From SAR86 cluster bacterium SAR86B (lineage in GTDB: Bacteria; Pseudomonadota; Gammaproteobacteria; Magnimaribacterales; D2472), in NCBI GenBank assembly GCA_905181955.1, contig CAJJAC010000005.1, positions 44,915 through 108,914 of the forward strand: a DNA stretch of 64,000 nt, read 5' to 3'. This document shows, in pieces, positions 8,901-17,660 of the stretch (positions within the stretch are counted from its first letter, which is position 1; each line of letters begins with the position of its first letter). A program made the position numbers and the translations under genes. Below the pieces are notes generated by a model, which was not told the DNA's origin, did no database searches, and was given only the letters and a program-made list of their open reading frames with translations.

Positions 8901-9387
8901 AAAGAATAAAGGTTTTACCTTATTAGAATTACTTGTAGTACTTTTAATAATTGGTATTGCATCATCAGCTATTCTTATAAATACATCATCCATAGATAGA
9001 ATTATAAAAGGCGGCATGTCAGTTGAAAAAAATTTTCAACTGATCTCTGAGGAGAGCATTCTTTCTAGTAAGATCTTGGGATGGTTTCCTGGAAAATCCT
9101 CTCAAAAAATATTTATACTAGATTCATCTGGTAAAAAAAACTCTGAATTCAATTCAGAATCATTAGATTCTTACTGGAATAGCATCTCTGAATATCAAAA
9201 AATTATAAAAGGTAGCGATGGTGAGGAAGTCGAATTAAACTCTGATATAACAGATTACCCAGTTATTATTTTTTATCCATCAGGTGAAAATTCAGGTGCT
9301 GAGCTATTTATTTATAGAGATGAATATGTTCAAAAAATTATCATCTCCCAAAATGGCAAGATTAACAATGAAACAAAACTTAAATAA
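8881..9387 (+). CDS. gspH: Minor pseudopilin GspH (TTG start)
   Basis: This minor pseudopilin has about 168 aa. The leader ends NRKNKG before FTLLELLVVLLIIG, with Glu at +5. The frame is open from an ATG at 8791, but that would give an implausible leader of about 41 residues lying wholly inside gspG. The TTG at 8881, with a GGTGAAAA stretch upstream, gives an 11-residue leader and a 20-base overlap with gspG, so I prefer it. The C-terminal part is variable, as is usual for GspH. Identity rests on the leader, order and size. Confidence 0.85.
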   Translation: MATGYNRKNKGFTLLELLVVLLIIGIASSAILINTSSIDRIIKGGMSVEKNFQLISEESILSSKILGWFPGKSSQKIFILDSSGKKNSEFNSESLDSYWNSISEYQKIIKGSDGEEVELNSDITDYPVIIFYPSGENSGAELFIYRDEYVQKIIISQNGKINNETKLK

Positions 9388-9736
9388 AGGCTTCAGCCTT
9401 TTAGAGGTTGCAATTGCACTATTGATTTTAAGTACATCTGTTATGGCTATCTATCAAGTAATCTCCACATCAACAATTTCTACATTTGAATTAGAGGATA
9501 GACATATAGCAAGAGAAATTGGAAATAATCGAGTAGCTTTAATGAATACTATTGATATACCTCAAGGTACTGGAACAAGAGAGGGAAGCATTAATATGGC
9601 TGGGTTTGAGTGGGAATGGAGAGAGGAAATTTCAAAGGGCCCAGCAATAAATGTTTATGAGTATTCAATACTAATTAAAAAATTAGAAGCTTCAAATTAT
9701 ATCTATGAAGCCAGAGGTTATCTTGTTAAAAAATAA
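9368..9736 (+). CDS. gspI: Minor pseudopilin GspI
   Basis: This minor pseudopilin has about 122 aa and normally forms the tip complex with GspJ and GspK. The ATG at 9368 gives the leader MKQNLNKG, cut before FSLLEVAIALLILS. Upstream in-frame ATGs (9284, 9353) would add improbable leader sequence inside gspH. It overlaps the end of gspH by 20 bases. The short globular domain contains GFEWEWREEI, close to the W-x-W pattern common in GspI. Confidence 0.9.
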   Translation: MKQNLNKGFSLLEVAIALLILSTSVMAIYQVISTSTISTFELEDRHIAREIGNNRVALMNTIDIPQGTGTREGSINMAGFEWEWREEISKGPAINVYEYSILIKKLEASNYIYEARGYLVKK

Positions 9737-10325
9737 TAGAAAAGGCTTTACCCTTATTGAAGTACTTGTATCAATAGTAATACTTAGCATCATTGCTATT
9801 GTGTCAACAAATTTTTTACAGTCATCACTTGAGGCCAGAGAGCAGGGAGCAAGCAAATTACAAAATGTTAAAGAGCTTAATATAGCTTCAAGTATTGTAA
9901 GAAGAGATATGCGCCAAATTCTAAATGTTCCAATAAGAGATTACTTTGGTAATAATTTAAAGGGTAATTTTATTGCTGATGCTTCTTCTAATTCCATTGT
10001 ATTTACAACTCTAGTGAACTCATCCTTTTCAACATCAAGGGTCAGAAGAATTGAATATCTATATCAAGATAATGCCTTTATAAGAAGACAATATTTTGCA
10101 GATAATCCATATTCATATGAAGAATATTTTGAGACAATTCTTTTAGATGAAGTTACGAACATTGAGTTTAGTTATATGATTAATTCAAAGTGGTACGCAT
10201 TATGGCCAATTGACATTATCACTAAAAGAAAAATACCAGAATTAGTAAAGATAACTTTTATTAAAAATAATTTGCAATATGACTGGTTTATTAATCCTAA
10301 TATAGATTATGTATATAAAAAATAA
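9723..10325 (+). CDS. gspJ: Minor pseudopilin GspJ (probable TTG start)
   Basis: This minor pseudopilin of the tip complex has about 200 aa. The leader ends KNNRKG before FTLIEVLVSIVILSII. Two starts are possible: ATG 9705, with no visible ribosome site and a 14-residue leader, or TTG 9723, preceded by AGAGG at 9713-9717 and giving an 8-residue leader. I prefer the TTG for its ribosome site and leader length. The body has the RRDMRQIL and RRIEYLYQDNAFIRRQYF patterns usual in GspJ. It overlaps gspI by 14 bases. Confidence 0.88.
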   Translation: MLKNNRKGFTLIEVLVSIVILSIIAIVSTNFLQSSLEAREQGASKLQNVKELNIASSIVRRDMRQILNVPIRDYFGNNLKGNFIADASSNSIVFTTLVNSSFSTSRVRRIEYLYQDNAFIRRQYFADNPYSYEEYFETILLDEVTNIEFSYMINSKWYALWPIDIITKRKIPELVKITFIKNNLQYDWFINPNIDYVYKK

Positions 10326-11283
10326 GGAAAGAGGGGTTATCCTTATCACTGTTTTACTAATAGTTCTCGTGCTATCAGCAATAGCTATGTCAATTGGTAA
10401 TAATTTTCTTTTAGCTTTTAAAAGATCTATATATCAGGATCTTCAATCAAATAGTTTTGAATTATTTAAAAATATTGAATCTATTTCCATACAAAGAATT
10501 GAAGAAAAAAATAGGTTTGGATCTCAGGCTTTGACGAAGGACGACCCTCTATTTAAAGATGCCTTTTATTTTGAATTACCTAATGGTCAACTATATGCTC
10601 AAATTTCAGATGCTTCAAATTGTTTGAATATAAACTCAGTTGTCTCTTTATCTAATAAAAACTATGTACAAAATCCAAAGGGAATGGCTGCTCTCAAAAA
10701 ATATTTAATGTACAAAAAGTTTGATGAAAGAGATATAGATTCATTGATAGATCAGATGATTGATTGGATTGATATTGATAATCAACCTAGACAAGGAGGT
10801 TTAGAAGATTATTTTTATACAGGTCCACTTCATACTCCTCAGCAATACACTAGCAAAAGACTTTTTTATGACTTATCTGAACTTAAAAATTTACCAGCTT
10901 TCAGAAATTTTAATTGGAATGATGTTAGTAACTATTTATGCTCAATCCCTTTATCGGGAAATTCTAAAGTGAATATAAATACCTTGAATATGGAGGATTC
11001 TGAGCTTTTATCCTCCTTGTTACCAAATGCAACAGTTAAAGATGCTGAGGCAATTATTGCTAGTATTCCACAAGAAGGCTTTGTTGATATATCTCAGCTT
11101 ATGCTTGAATTTCCAGGAGTTGATTTTACTAATAGCAATGCTACTATTTTCTTCACATCAAATCTATTTTCCATTAAATCTGAGATAATAAGCGAAGATA
11201 TGAAGATCAGCTCAGAAAGTATTTTATATTTAGAAAATAATAGAAATGGATATATTGTTTCTAGAACATACAATGGGCTTTAG
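10309..11283 (+). CDS. gspK: Minor pseudopilin GspK
   Basis: This large minor pseudopilin (324 aa) caps the pseudopilus tip. The leader MYIKNKERG precedes VILITVLLIVLVLSAIA. As is usual for GspK, the +5 Glu of other pseudopilins is absent. The protein contains DASNCLNINSV and two helix-rich regions (MIDWIDIDNQPR, SKVNINTLN) typical of the inserted alpha domain. It starts inside gspJ with a 17-base overlap. Confidence 0.92.
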   Translation: MYIKNKERGVILITVLLIVLVLSAIAMSIGNNFLLAFKRSIYQDLQSNSFELFKNIESISIQRIEEKNRFGSQALTKDDPLFKDAFYFELPNGQLYAQISDASNCLNINSVVSLSNKNYVQNPKGMAALKKYLMYKKFDERDIDSLIDQMIDWIDIDNQPRQGGLEDYFYTGPLHTPQQYTSKRLFYDLSELKNLPAFRNFNWNDVSNYLCSIPLSGNSKVNINTLNMEDSELLSSLLPNATVKDAEAIIASIPQEGFVDISQLMLEFPGVDFTNSNATIFFTSNLFSIKSEIISEDMKISSESILYLENNRNGYIVSRTYNGL

Positions 11284-11292
11284 CCAAAAGAT

Positions 11293-12459
11293 ATGCATAG
11301 ATATTTATTACATAATTTAACCACTAGCCATGATGAAATTGAGCTTTTTCATTATGTTGATAATATTTTTCAATCAAAAAAACAACTTAATATAGATGAT
11401 ATATCTGATCATATTAACTCAGACTCAGAAACTTTTTATTTCATACCTTCTTCAAAAATAGCATCAGTTGCCTTGGATGCATCTCAAAAGGATAATGATG
11501 AGGCTACACGAGCAAGGCTGCTATCTGAAATGGATGATTTTATAGTCAGTGATATATCTGAAAATGAGATATTTATACATAGAAATTCCAAACTCAACTT
11601 AGCAATATTAGTTGATAAGAGTTACTTAGCATCCATAACTAAAAAATTAAGAGTCACAGGTTCAAAAATTTATATTTATCCTGAGCATATGCTTTCTTTC
11701 TTAAAAAATGAATCTTCGATTTTTCAAATTGCAGATAGATTTATTTTCTCATTTTCTTCTGGAGAGGGCTTTTCCCAAAATGCGACACATTTAGAAGATT
11801 ATTTAAAGTTAGTGAAAAAGGAAAGGGAGGACTTTTCACCTAAGGTATTTTTAAATAACAAGATTCTTGCTGACAATTTTAAAAATAGTGAGATAGAGAA
11901 TATAAGCATCGAATCACTCCATCTTAATCTTATAAATAAGCATTTATTCCTACCCAACCTTTATCTTAGTGGCTTTCATTTAGATTATTGGATAAAAAGA
12001 TATCAGATAAATAAACTGGACCTTGCTCTTGCAATTGCAGCTATAAGCCTCCTTATTATTTATCCAATTTCTAGCACGTTTTTAAATAATTCTTATGCTG
12101 ATGAGTATAAAAATGAAACAGTAAGCCTCTTTAAAAAGATTAATCCTAATATCAAGAGAGTTGTTAATCCTCGAAGGCAAATAGATGAAATTTTGAATTC
12201 GTATGATCTAGAGCAGGCTTCAAATTTAAGTATTTCTGGTCTTGATAGTATAAAAAGACTAGATATACCTGAGATTACTAAGCTTTATATGAATATTAAT
12301 AAATCTGAGGCTCAATTAACGCTTTTAGGCTTGGGAAGTAATCAATACAAGTTTTTAATTAATCTTATGCCTCAAGCAAATCTTATCTTAATAAAAGAAG
12401 ATTTAGAGACTAATGATGGAAAAGTGTCTGGCTCTATCCTCATAGGGATTACAAATTAA
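11293..12459 (+). CDS. gspL: Type II secretion assembly protein GspL
   Basis: This bitopic inner-membrane protein (388 aa) recruits GspE through its cytoplasmic domain. The N-terminal part (about 1-235) is an actin-like cytoplasmic domain of low sequence conservation. One membrane segment lies near 246-265 (LDLALAIAAISLLIIYPIS) and is followed by a ferredoxin-like periplasmic domain. Position between gspK and gspM and the topology make the assignment. An AAAAG ribosome site precedes the ATG by 3 bases. Confidence 0.88.
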   Translation: MHRYLLHNLTTSHDEIELFHYVDNIFQSKKQLNIDDISDHINSDSETFYFIPSSKIASVALDASQKDNDEATRARLLSEMDDFIVSDISENEIFIHRNSKLNLAILVDKSYLASITKKLRVTGSKIYIYPEHMLSFLKNESSIFQIADRFIFSFSSGEGFSQNATHLEDYLKLVKKEREDFSPKVFLNNKILADNFKNSEIENISIESLHLNLINKHLFLPNLYLSGFHLDYWIKRYQINKLDLALAIAAISLLIIYPISSTFLNNSYADEYKNETVSLFKKINPNIKRVVNPRRQIDEILNSYDLEQASNLSISGLDSIKRLDIPEITKLYMNINKSEAQLTLLGLGSNQYKFLINLMPQANLILIKEDLETNDGKVSGSILIGITN

Positions 12460-12461
12460 TC

Positions 12462-12920
12462 ATGAAAGAGATATTCAATAACCTTCAAAGTAGAGAAAAG
12501 AGCTTATTAGTTATTTTGTCAGCCATTGTTATATTAGGAATTATTTTATCTTCTGGAACTAATCTTTATAGCAATCTCCAAGAGTCATCTCAGAGATTAA
12601 ACTCTGCTAAATCAGATTATGATTATGTTTATAGTCAGGCTGAAGTCTTATCATTTAATCTTGCCCAACAAAGCTTCTTGTTAAACGCAGAAACTGCCTA
12701 TGCAACGTTAGATATTATGGCTAAAGATTATGAGCTAATTAATTATGTTTTAACCAAGAATAAATCAGAACTTAAGATGGTTTATATTTTGAATGATCTA
12801 GAAAGGTCTCTCTTATTTATTGAAGATTCAGTCAAGATTATTGGCATAATGCCACTTTCAATAGAAGTATCAAGACTTAATGAAATAAAGCGATTCACGG
12901 TTATTTTTAATACTAATTAA
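12462..12920 (+). CDS. gspM: Type II secretion protein GspM
   Basis: This small inner-membrane partner of GspL (152 aa) has a short cytoplasmic tail containing LQSREKSLLV, a membrane segment at about 15-33 and a coiled-coil then ferredoxin-like periplasmic part. It is the last gene of the operon, 2 bases after gspL. No gspN or prepilin peptidase gene follows; the next gene is convergent. Confidence 0.86.
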   Translation: MKEIFNNLQSREKSLLVILSAIVILGIILSSGTNLYSNLQESSQRLNSAKSDYDYVYSQAEVLSFNLAQQSFLLNAETAYATLDIMAKDYELINYVLTKNKSELKMVYILNDLERSLLFIEDSVKIIGIMPLSIEVSRLNEIKRFTVIFNTN

Positions 12921-12946
12921 TTTAAATATATTATTTACAAATATGA

Positions 12947-13807
12947 TTAGTTATTTTTAATTTTAATCTTCTCTGAATAAAGCTCATGAAAGAGCTTCAC
13001 TGCTGTTGAGTCAGATACTCCCCATCTAGTTGATGCAATCTTAGATATGGATAATTTACTAATTATCTGGGAATATATATCAATAGCTGAATCAATAACA
13101 TCAACCCTGTCATCATTAAGATTATATTTAGATTTTTTTTCTAACTTATCAAGCTCAGATAGCTTACTTGCTTTTATATTAAAATCTTCAATGGTCATAG
13201 ATTGCATTTTATAAATATTAAAAAAAGATCTAATATTCCCTCCAATTCCTACAAGCCTCATTCTATCTTCATGCTGAGCTAACCAATCAAACATTCTCTG
13301 CCACTCATCTTTATTTTCCATACCTAAATAATTTCTTACAGCACCAAGCTGAAAAGACTGAATATAGTCCTTCTCTTTAGTATGAATATAAAATTCTGTT
13401 GAGCCTCCACCAATATCCACATATACCTTTTTTGATGAAGATTGAGCTTTTGGATGAAATCTAATTAATTTAGCTTCCTCTAATCCAGAAATTATTGTTA
13501 TTGGATGCTCGATACTATTTTCAACTATTCGCCTTGCATCCTCAGAGTTAGAGGTGTCTCTAAATGCAGAAGTTGCGACGATTTCATACATCTCTATCTT
13601 GTTATCTTCAAAATATTTTTTATACTTTCCTAATACATTAGTAAGAGCACTTAATTTATTATCTGATAAGCATCCTTCTTTAAATACATCGGTTCCAAGC
13701 CTCATGGGAGTTCGTTTGCTCTCTATAAACTCTATAGAGGTTGGGGTGGTTGTAAATATTTTAGATTTAATAGCATTTGTACCTATATCAATAGCTGCAA
13801 TTTTCAT
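12947..13807 (-). CDS. ppx: Ppx/GppA-family exopolyphosphatase, short form
   Basis: This enzyme (286 aa) would remove terminal phosphates from polyphosphate, or the 5' phosphate of pppGpp. The actin-like fold shows the phosphate-1 loop AAIDIGTNAIKSKIF at the N-terminus and the phosphate-2 loop VYVDIGGGSTEFYI, with a catalytic acidic segment (SGLEEAKLIRF) between. It covers only the two-domain core; E. coli Ppx has about 500 aa with an extra C-terminal HD-like part that is absent here. It follows ppk2 by 5 bases, so polyphosphate synthesis and breakdown are co-transcribed. GppA function is not excluded. Confidence 0.86.
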   Translation of the reverse strand: MKIAAIDIGTNAIKSKIFTTTPTSIEFIESKRTPMRLGTDVFKEGCLSDNKLSALTNVLGKYKKYFEDNKIEMYEIVATSAFRDTSNSEDARRIVENSIEHPITIISGLEEAKLIRFHPKAQSSSKKVYVDIGGGSTEFYIHTKEKDYIQSFQLGAVRNYLGMENKDEWQRMFDWLAQHEDRMRLVGIGGNIRSFFNIYKMQSMTIEDFNIKASKLSELDKLEKKSKYNLNDDRVDVIDSAIDIYSQIISKLSISKIASTRWGVSDSTAVKLFHELYSEKIKIKNN

Positions 13808-13812
13808 ATTAA

Positions 13813-14718
13813 TTAAGCATCATCTGAATATTTAGTTATCGACATATACTGCTGATAATTTAAATTATTAAATATTACGCCATCAAGACTAGCTGAATAG
13901 TTTGCTATATCTTTTGACCAAGAGACTGGTTTTAAAAGTTTCTTTTTATCATAATCAGTTTTATTAAGTAAAAATCTTAATGCTGTCAACCTTGCAATCA
14001 TTTTATTGTTTGAATTAATTACTATCCACGGCGAACTGTCTGTTGATGTTTTATTAAACATTTGCTCTTTATATAAGGTGAAGGCATCCCATTTTGTAAC
14101 AATGCGTTCATCATTTTCTGATAATTTCCAATATTTTAATTGCGAATTCCTTCTTGCATTTATTCTTTTTTTTTGCTGATCTTGTGATAATGAAAAATAA
14201 AATTTAGTAATCTCTGTTCCAGATTCAGCAAGATCATCTTCCCATTTATTAACTCTATTCATAAAAGATCTGTACTGTTTTTCATTACAATAATTCATTA
14301 CAGGTTCAGTAATAGCTCTTGTATACCAAGACCTATCTAAAAAGGCTATTTCTCCTTTTTTTGGTAACACTTTTTGCCATCTTTGAAACCAATGCGATGA
14401 CTCCCATTTAGACGGTATACCGAGATGCACATAGCGAAAATTTTTAGGAATAAGATGCTCAGAAAAAAAATTAATTGCTGAACTTTTTCCAGCTGTATCC
14501 CTCCCTTCAAAGGCAATACATATCTTCCTATTATTTTTAATTACATCTTCTTGCAGTTTAAGAAGTTCAATCTGAAGTCTTCTTTTTTCGAGTAAATAAG
14601 CGTTCGGATTAAGCTTTTTATAAATAGTTTGATCTAAAGATATTAATGACATGGCATATTTATAACAAAGTTTAATTTTAGAAGAAACTAATTCACCAAA
14701 AAGTACATGTTTCTTCAC
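13813..14718 (-). CDS. ppk2: Polyphosphate kinase 2
   Basis: This enzyme transfers phosphate between polyphosphate and nucleotides. It has 301 aa and a single P-loop domain. Walker A is FEGRDTAGKSSAI (about 69-80), and the lid and Walker B region FLDRSWYTRA matches the DRSWYxRA hallmark of PPK2. QWQRWxxxLPxxGEI-type sequence (HWFQRWQKVLPKKGEI) precedes it. The ATG at 14652 (MSLISLDQ) is a likely alternative start; the 22 residues before it show no family match I know. It is the first gene of a ppk2-ppx operon, divergent from a phosphate transporter. Confidence 0.9.
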   Translation of the reverse strand: MKKHVLFGELVSSKIKLCYKYAMSLISLDQTIYKKLNPNAYLLEKRRLQIELLKLQEDVIKNNRKICIAFEGRDTAGKSSAINFFSEHLIPKNFRYVHLGIPSKWESSHWFQRWQKVLPKKGEIAFLDRSWYTRAITEPVMNYCNEKQYRSFMNRVNKWEDDLAESGTEITKFYFSLSQDQQKKRINARRNSQLKYWKLSENDERIVTKWDAFTLYKEQMFNKTSTDSSPWIVINSNNKMIARLTALRFLLNKTDYDKKKLLKPVSWSKDIANYSASLDGVIFNNLNYQQYMSITKYSDDA

Positions 14719-14731
14719 TAAAATGTCACAT
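14711..14731 (+). promoter_or_regulatory. Weak candidate Pho box between ppk2 and pit
   Basis: The 60-base divergent gap and flanking bases contain TCTTCAC (about 14712-14718) and aTGTCAC (14723-14729) in the same 11-base phase as a Pho box. The second half-site is good and the first is poor. The neighbouring genes make phosphate control plausible, but the match alone is not convincing. Confidence 0.28.
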
Positions 14732-14777
14732 GAGAAAGTTTAAATATACTTATATAAACTATATATGAACATTTATT

Positions 14778-16025
14778 ATGGAAACATTATTTCTTGACCC
14801 GACTCTAATTCTTATTATAGCAGCTTTTGCTGGCTTCTTTATGGCTTTTGGAATTGGAGCTAATGATGTAGCTAATGCAATGGGAACCTCAGTAGGAAGT
14901 AAGGCAATAACCTTAAAACAAGCAATATTCATTGCAGCAATATTTGAATTTCTTGGAGCATACTTAGCTGGTGGCGAGGTTACTAATACTATTAGGAAAG
15001 GTATTGTCGACCCTGGTCTTTATGCAGATAATCAAGATATATTTATTATCGGCATGCTATCAGCGCTTCTTGCCGCCGGCACTTGGCTATTTATAGCAAG
15101 TAACAAAGGATGGCCTGTATCAACGACACATTCAATTGTGGGCGCTATAGTTGGATTTGTTATTATTTCAATGGGCTTTCAAGCAGTCTCCTGGGGTAAG
15201 GTTGGAATTATTGCAGCTAGTTGGGTTGTTTCGCCTGCTATTGCCGGCACTATGGCTTTCTTTATATTCTTAAGTGCAAAAAAATTAATTCTTGATAGAA
15301 GAGATCCAGCTCAAGCAGCTGTCTCTTTAATTCCTATGTACAGTTTTTTTGTAGCTATTATTATTGGTTTAGTTACAGCTAGAAAAGGTTTAAAACATGT
15401 TGGCTTGCCTTTGTCTGATGTTGAAATTCTTATTGCTACTGGAGTTTTTGGTATTCTAGTAGCCATTCTTACATCAGTATTACTAAATGTTAATAAACAA
15501 AAAATAAGAGAACATGGCGTGGAATCAGCATTTGCGATACTTATGCTTGTCACCGCTTCAGCTATGGCATTTGCTCATGGCTCAAATGATGTCGCTAATG
15601 CCATTGGGCCTGTATCTGCAATTATTAGTGTTGCTACAGAGGGCGAAATCGGCTCTAAGGCAACAGTTAGTCCATGGGTGCTATTATTAGGCGGAATAGG
15701 GATAGTCTTCGGCTTGGCTATGCTGGGCGGAAGAGTGATTAAAACAGTCGGAAGTAAAATTACACAACTAACTCCAAGTTTAGGTTTTTCTGCTGAAATG
15801 GCTGCCGCATCTACTGTTGTTGCTGCTACATATATAGGCTTTCCAATTTCTACAACGCACACTCTGGTTGGAGCTGTTATCGGAGTTGGCTTGGCTAAAG
15901 GTATAGAGCATCTTGATCTAAAATCTATTGGAAGAATCGTGTTGTCATGGGTTGTAACAATACCAGCCGGAGCATCGCTTACTATAATTTTCTATGTTAT
16001 TTTGAGAATTATATTTGGAGTATAA
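14778..16025 (+). CDS. pit: PiT-family inorganic phosphate transporter
   Basis: This low-affinity, cation-coupled phosphate transporter (415 aa) of the inner membrane has about ten to twelve membrane segments. The two inverted PHO4 signatures are clear: GANDVANAMGTSVGSKAIT near residue 27 and HGSNDVANAIGPVSAIIS near residue 266. PVSTTHSIVG and PISTTHTLVGAVIGVG follow each. The next gene, a porin, starts at the base after the stop, so the pair probably takes phosphate through both membranes. It diverges from ppk2. Confidence 0.95.
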   Translation: METLFLDPTLILIIAAFAGFFMAFGIGANDVANAMGTSVGSKAITLKQAIFIAAIFEFLGAYLAGGEVTNTIRKGIVDPGLYADNQDIFIIGMLSALLAAGTWLFIASNKGWPVSTTHSIVGAIVGFVIISMGFQAVSWGKVGIIAASWVVSPAIAGTMAFFIFLSAKKLILDRRDPAQAAVSLIPMYSFFVAIIIGLVTARKGLKHVGLPLSDVEILIATGVFGILVAILTSVLLNVNKQKIREHGVESAFAILMLVTASAMAFAHGSNDVANAIGPVSAIISVATEGEIGSKATVSPWVLLLGGIGIVFGLAMLGGRVIKTVGSKITQLTPSLGFSAEMAAASTVVAATYIGFPISTTHTLVGAVIGVGLAKGIEHLDLKSIGRIVLSWVVTIPAGASLTIIFYVILRIIFGV

Positions 16026-16988
16026 ATGCAAAAGCTTTCAAGAGTTAGGAAGGTTTTAAATATTAATTTTGTCGTGACATACTCGCATAAACTTAAAAAA
16101 CTATTTTTAATAAATCTCTTCATGATGAGCTCCTTTGCATCGTCAGAAATAGAATTTTATGGAAAACTTAATTTAAATTTAGAAAATGCTGAAAGCAAGA
16201 CATCACAAGAAACTGATTTTAAGAATAATGCATCTAGAATTGGTATAAAAAGTTCCTTTTTAATGTCGGAATCTATAAAGATTTCTTTTCAAATTGAAGC
16301 AGAGATAGACCCAACTGATATCAAGGCAGATGAAGATAAAGTTTTTAAAGAAAGAAATACTTATATTGCTATAAGTGGAAATTTTGGAAAAGTATTTACT
16401 GGCACTCATGATACGGCTTTTAAAAATTCACAGTTACAAATAGATCAATTTAATGATACCAGGGCAGATATTAAATATATTCTTCTTGGTGAAAACAGAA
16501 TGAATAGCATGATTGGATATACTAGCCCCTATATCATAAAGGGACTTAAGATTTCGCTTAATTCAATTAGCCAATCAGCAGGATCTTATGAATCCATTTC
16601 AGCGGATTACTCAATAAACAAAATTAAAGCTTCATTTGCAATAGACAAAAATGCAAAAGGGCATAAAGGGGAAAGGTTTGCCATCATGATTCCTTTTCAA
16701 AATATTGATATAGGCTTTCTTTATCAATCCTCTAAAAAAACCTTAATTAATAAATCATACTCAGGTCATGTAATAAGTATAAAAAGAAATTTTTTAAATC
16801 AAGGTAGTTTATATATACAAAATGCTAAATCGAATATGAAGATTCTTTCAGGTAATCAAACTTCTATAGGTTATTCCCATAAAATAAATAATACCACTAA
16901 GACTTTTCTTCATTATTCAAAACTAACCAAAGGCACTAATTTAGATGACATTACTTTTGCCTCAATTGGTTTTGAATATAAATTTTAA
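16026..16988 (+). CDS. Outer-membrane porin
   Basis: This predicted beta-barrel porin (320 aa) resembles the general Gram-negative porin (Porin_4) group. A basic N-terminus and hydrophobic stretch (KLFLINLFMMSSFASS) end at a plausible signal cleavage, after which EIEFYGKLNLNL begins the first strand. SRIGIKSSF and YIAISGNFGKVFTGTHDTAF match the conserved early strand and eyelet region. It ends with the aromatic FEYKF typical of outer-membrane proteins. The n-region before the signal core is unusually long, but GGAG sits before this ATG. Phosphate selectivity is inferred only from coupling to pit. Confidence 0.8.
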   Translation: MQKLSRVRKVLNINFVVTYSHKLKKLFLINLFMMSSFASSEIEFYGKLNLNLENAESKTSQETDFKNNASRIGIKSSFLMSESIKISFQIEAEIDPTDIKADEDKVFKERNTYIAISGNFGKVFTGTHDTAFKNSQLQIDQFNDTRADIKYILLGENRMNSMIGYTSPYIIKGLKISLNSISQSAGSYESISADYSINKIKASFAIDKNAKGHKGERFAIMIPFQNIDIGFLYQSSKKTLINKSYSGHVISIKRNFLNQGSLYIQNAKSNMKILSGNQTSIGYSHKINNTTKTFLHYSKLTKGTNLDDITFASIGFEYKF

Positions 16989-17044
16989 TTACTTTATTAA
17001 CATTTCTTAATTTACTTTTCTAAACATTTGTCCATAATTAGATA

Positions 17045-17641
17045 ATGGGTGTTAATGCTAAACAGGAAAGAAGTAAATTAAGAGTAGCTAAGATAATTGA
17101 AGCTGCTCATCAAATACTTTTAATCCAAGAGACAGAAGACATAACAATTTCAAATTTAGCAATCCATTCTGACTTAAAAAGAACTTCTACTTATAAATTT
17201 TTTGCAAATCCCGATGACGTTAAGCTCTTACTTGTTGAAAGATACTTTGAGGAATGCTCTGCTGAATTTCGTGAATCTAATAATAATCAAAATTATAATG
17301 ATCTCTCTAAAGCACTTGAGGAGTCAGTAATAAGAATATTTAATTTCTTTTCTATAAATATCGGAGCGCAAAAGCTTATATTACGAAATACAGTAGTACC
17401 TCCTGCTAAGTCTGAAACGCTTCATTTACTTTCTTCTGAGGTTATATCTTTTATTGAAAAGAACATTAAGCTGCCTTCAATGTTTAATAAAGAAGGTGTA
17501 TTTCTTGTCATGGTTCAAATAATAATTTCTATCTTTTCATTAAATATTAAAGAGAATAGAGAACTAAACCAGATAGGAAAATTAGAAGCTCACAGAGCTG
17601 CATATTCTTATCTATTAAGCTGTATAGCTCAAAAAGACTAA
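17045..17641 (+). CDS. TetR/AcrR-family transcriptional regulator
   Basis: This 198-aa regulator has an N-terminal DNA-binding domain (about 10-60) with the helix-turn-helix region ISNLAIHSDLKRTSTYKFFANPDD, close to the TetR consensus of a first helix plus a tyrosine-containing recognition helix. The C-terminal ligand domain is helical and not conserved. It converges on an epoxide hydrolase gene 10 bases away. The target and ligand are unknown. Confidence 0.82.
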   Translation: MGVNAKQERSKLRVAKIIEAAHQILLIQETEDITISNLAIHSDLKRTSTYKFFANPDDVKLLLVERYFEECSAEFRESNNNQNYNDLSKALEESVIRIFNFFSINIGAQKLILRNTVVPPAKSETLHLLSSEVISFIEKNIKLPSMFNKEGVFLVMVQIIISIFSLNIKENRELNQIGKLEAHRAAYSYLLSCIAQKD

Positions 17642-17660
17642 ACTTTAAAAATTAAAGTTT
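17640..17660. terminator. AT-rich inverted repeat at a convergent junction
   Basis: AAACTTTAA (17640-17648), loop AAA, and TTAAAGTTT (17652-17660) form a perfect 9-base inverted repeat covering the 10-base gap between two convergent stop codons. It has no G+C-rich core, so termination would be weak on either strand. Confidence 0.3.
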
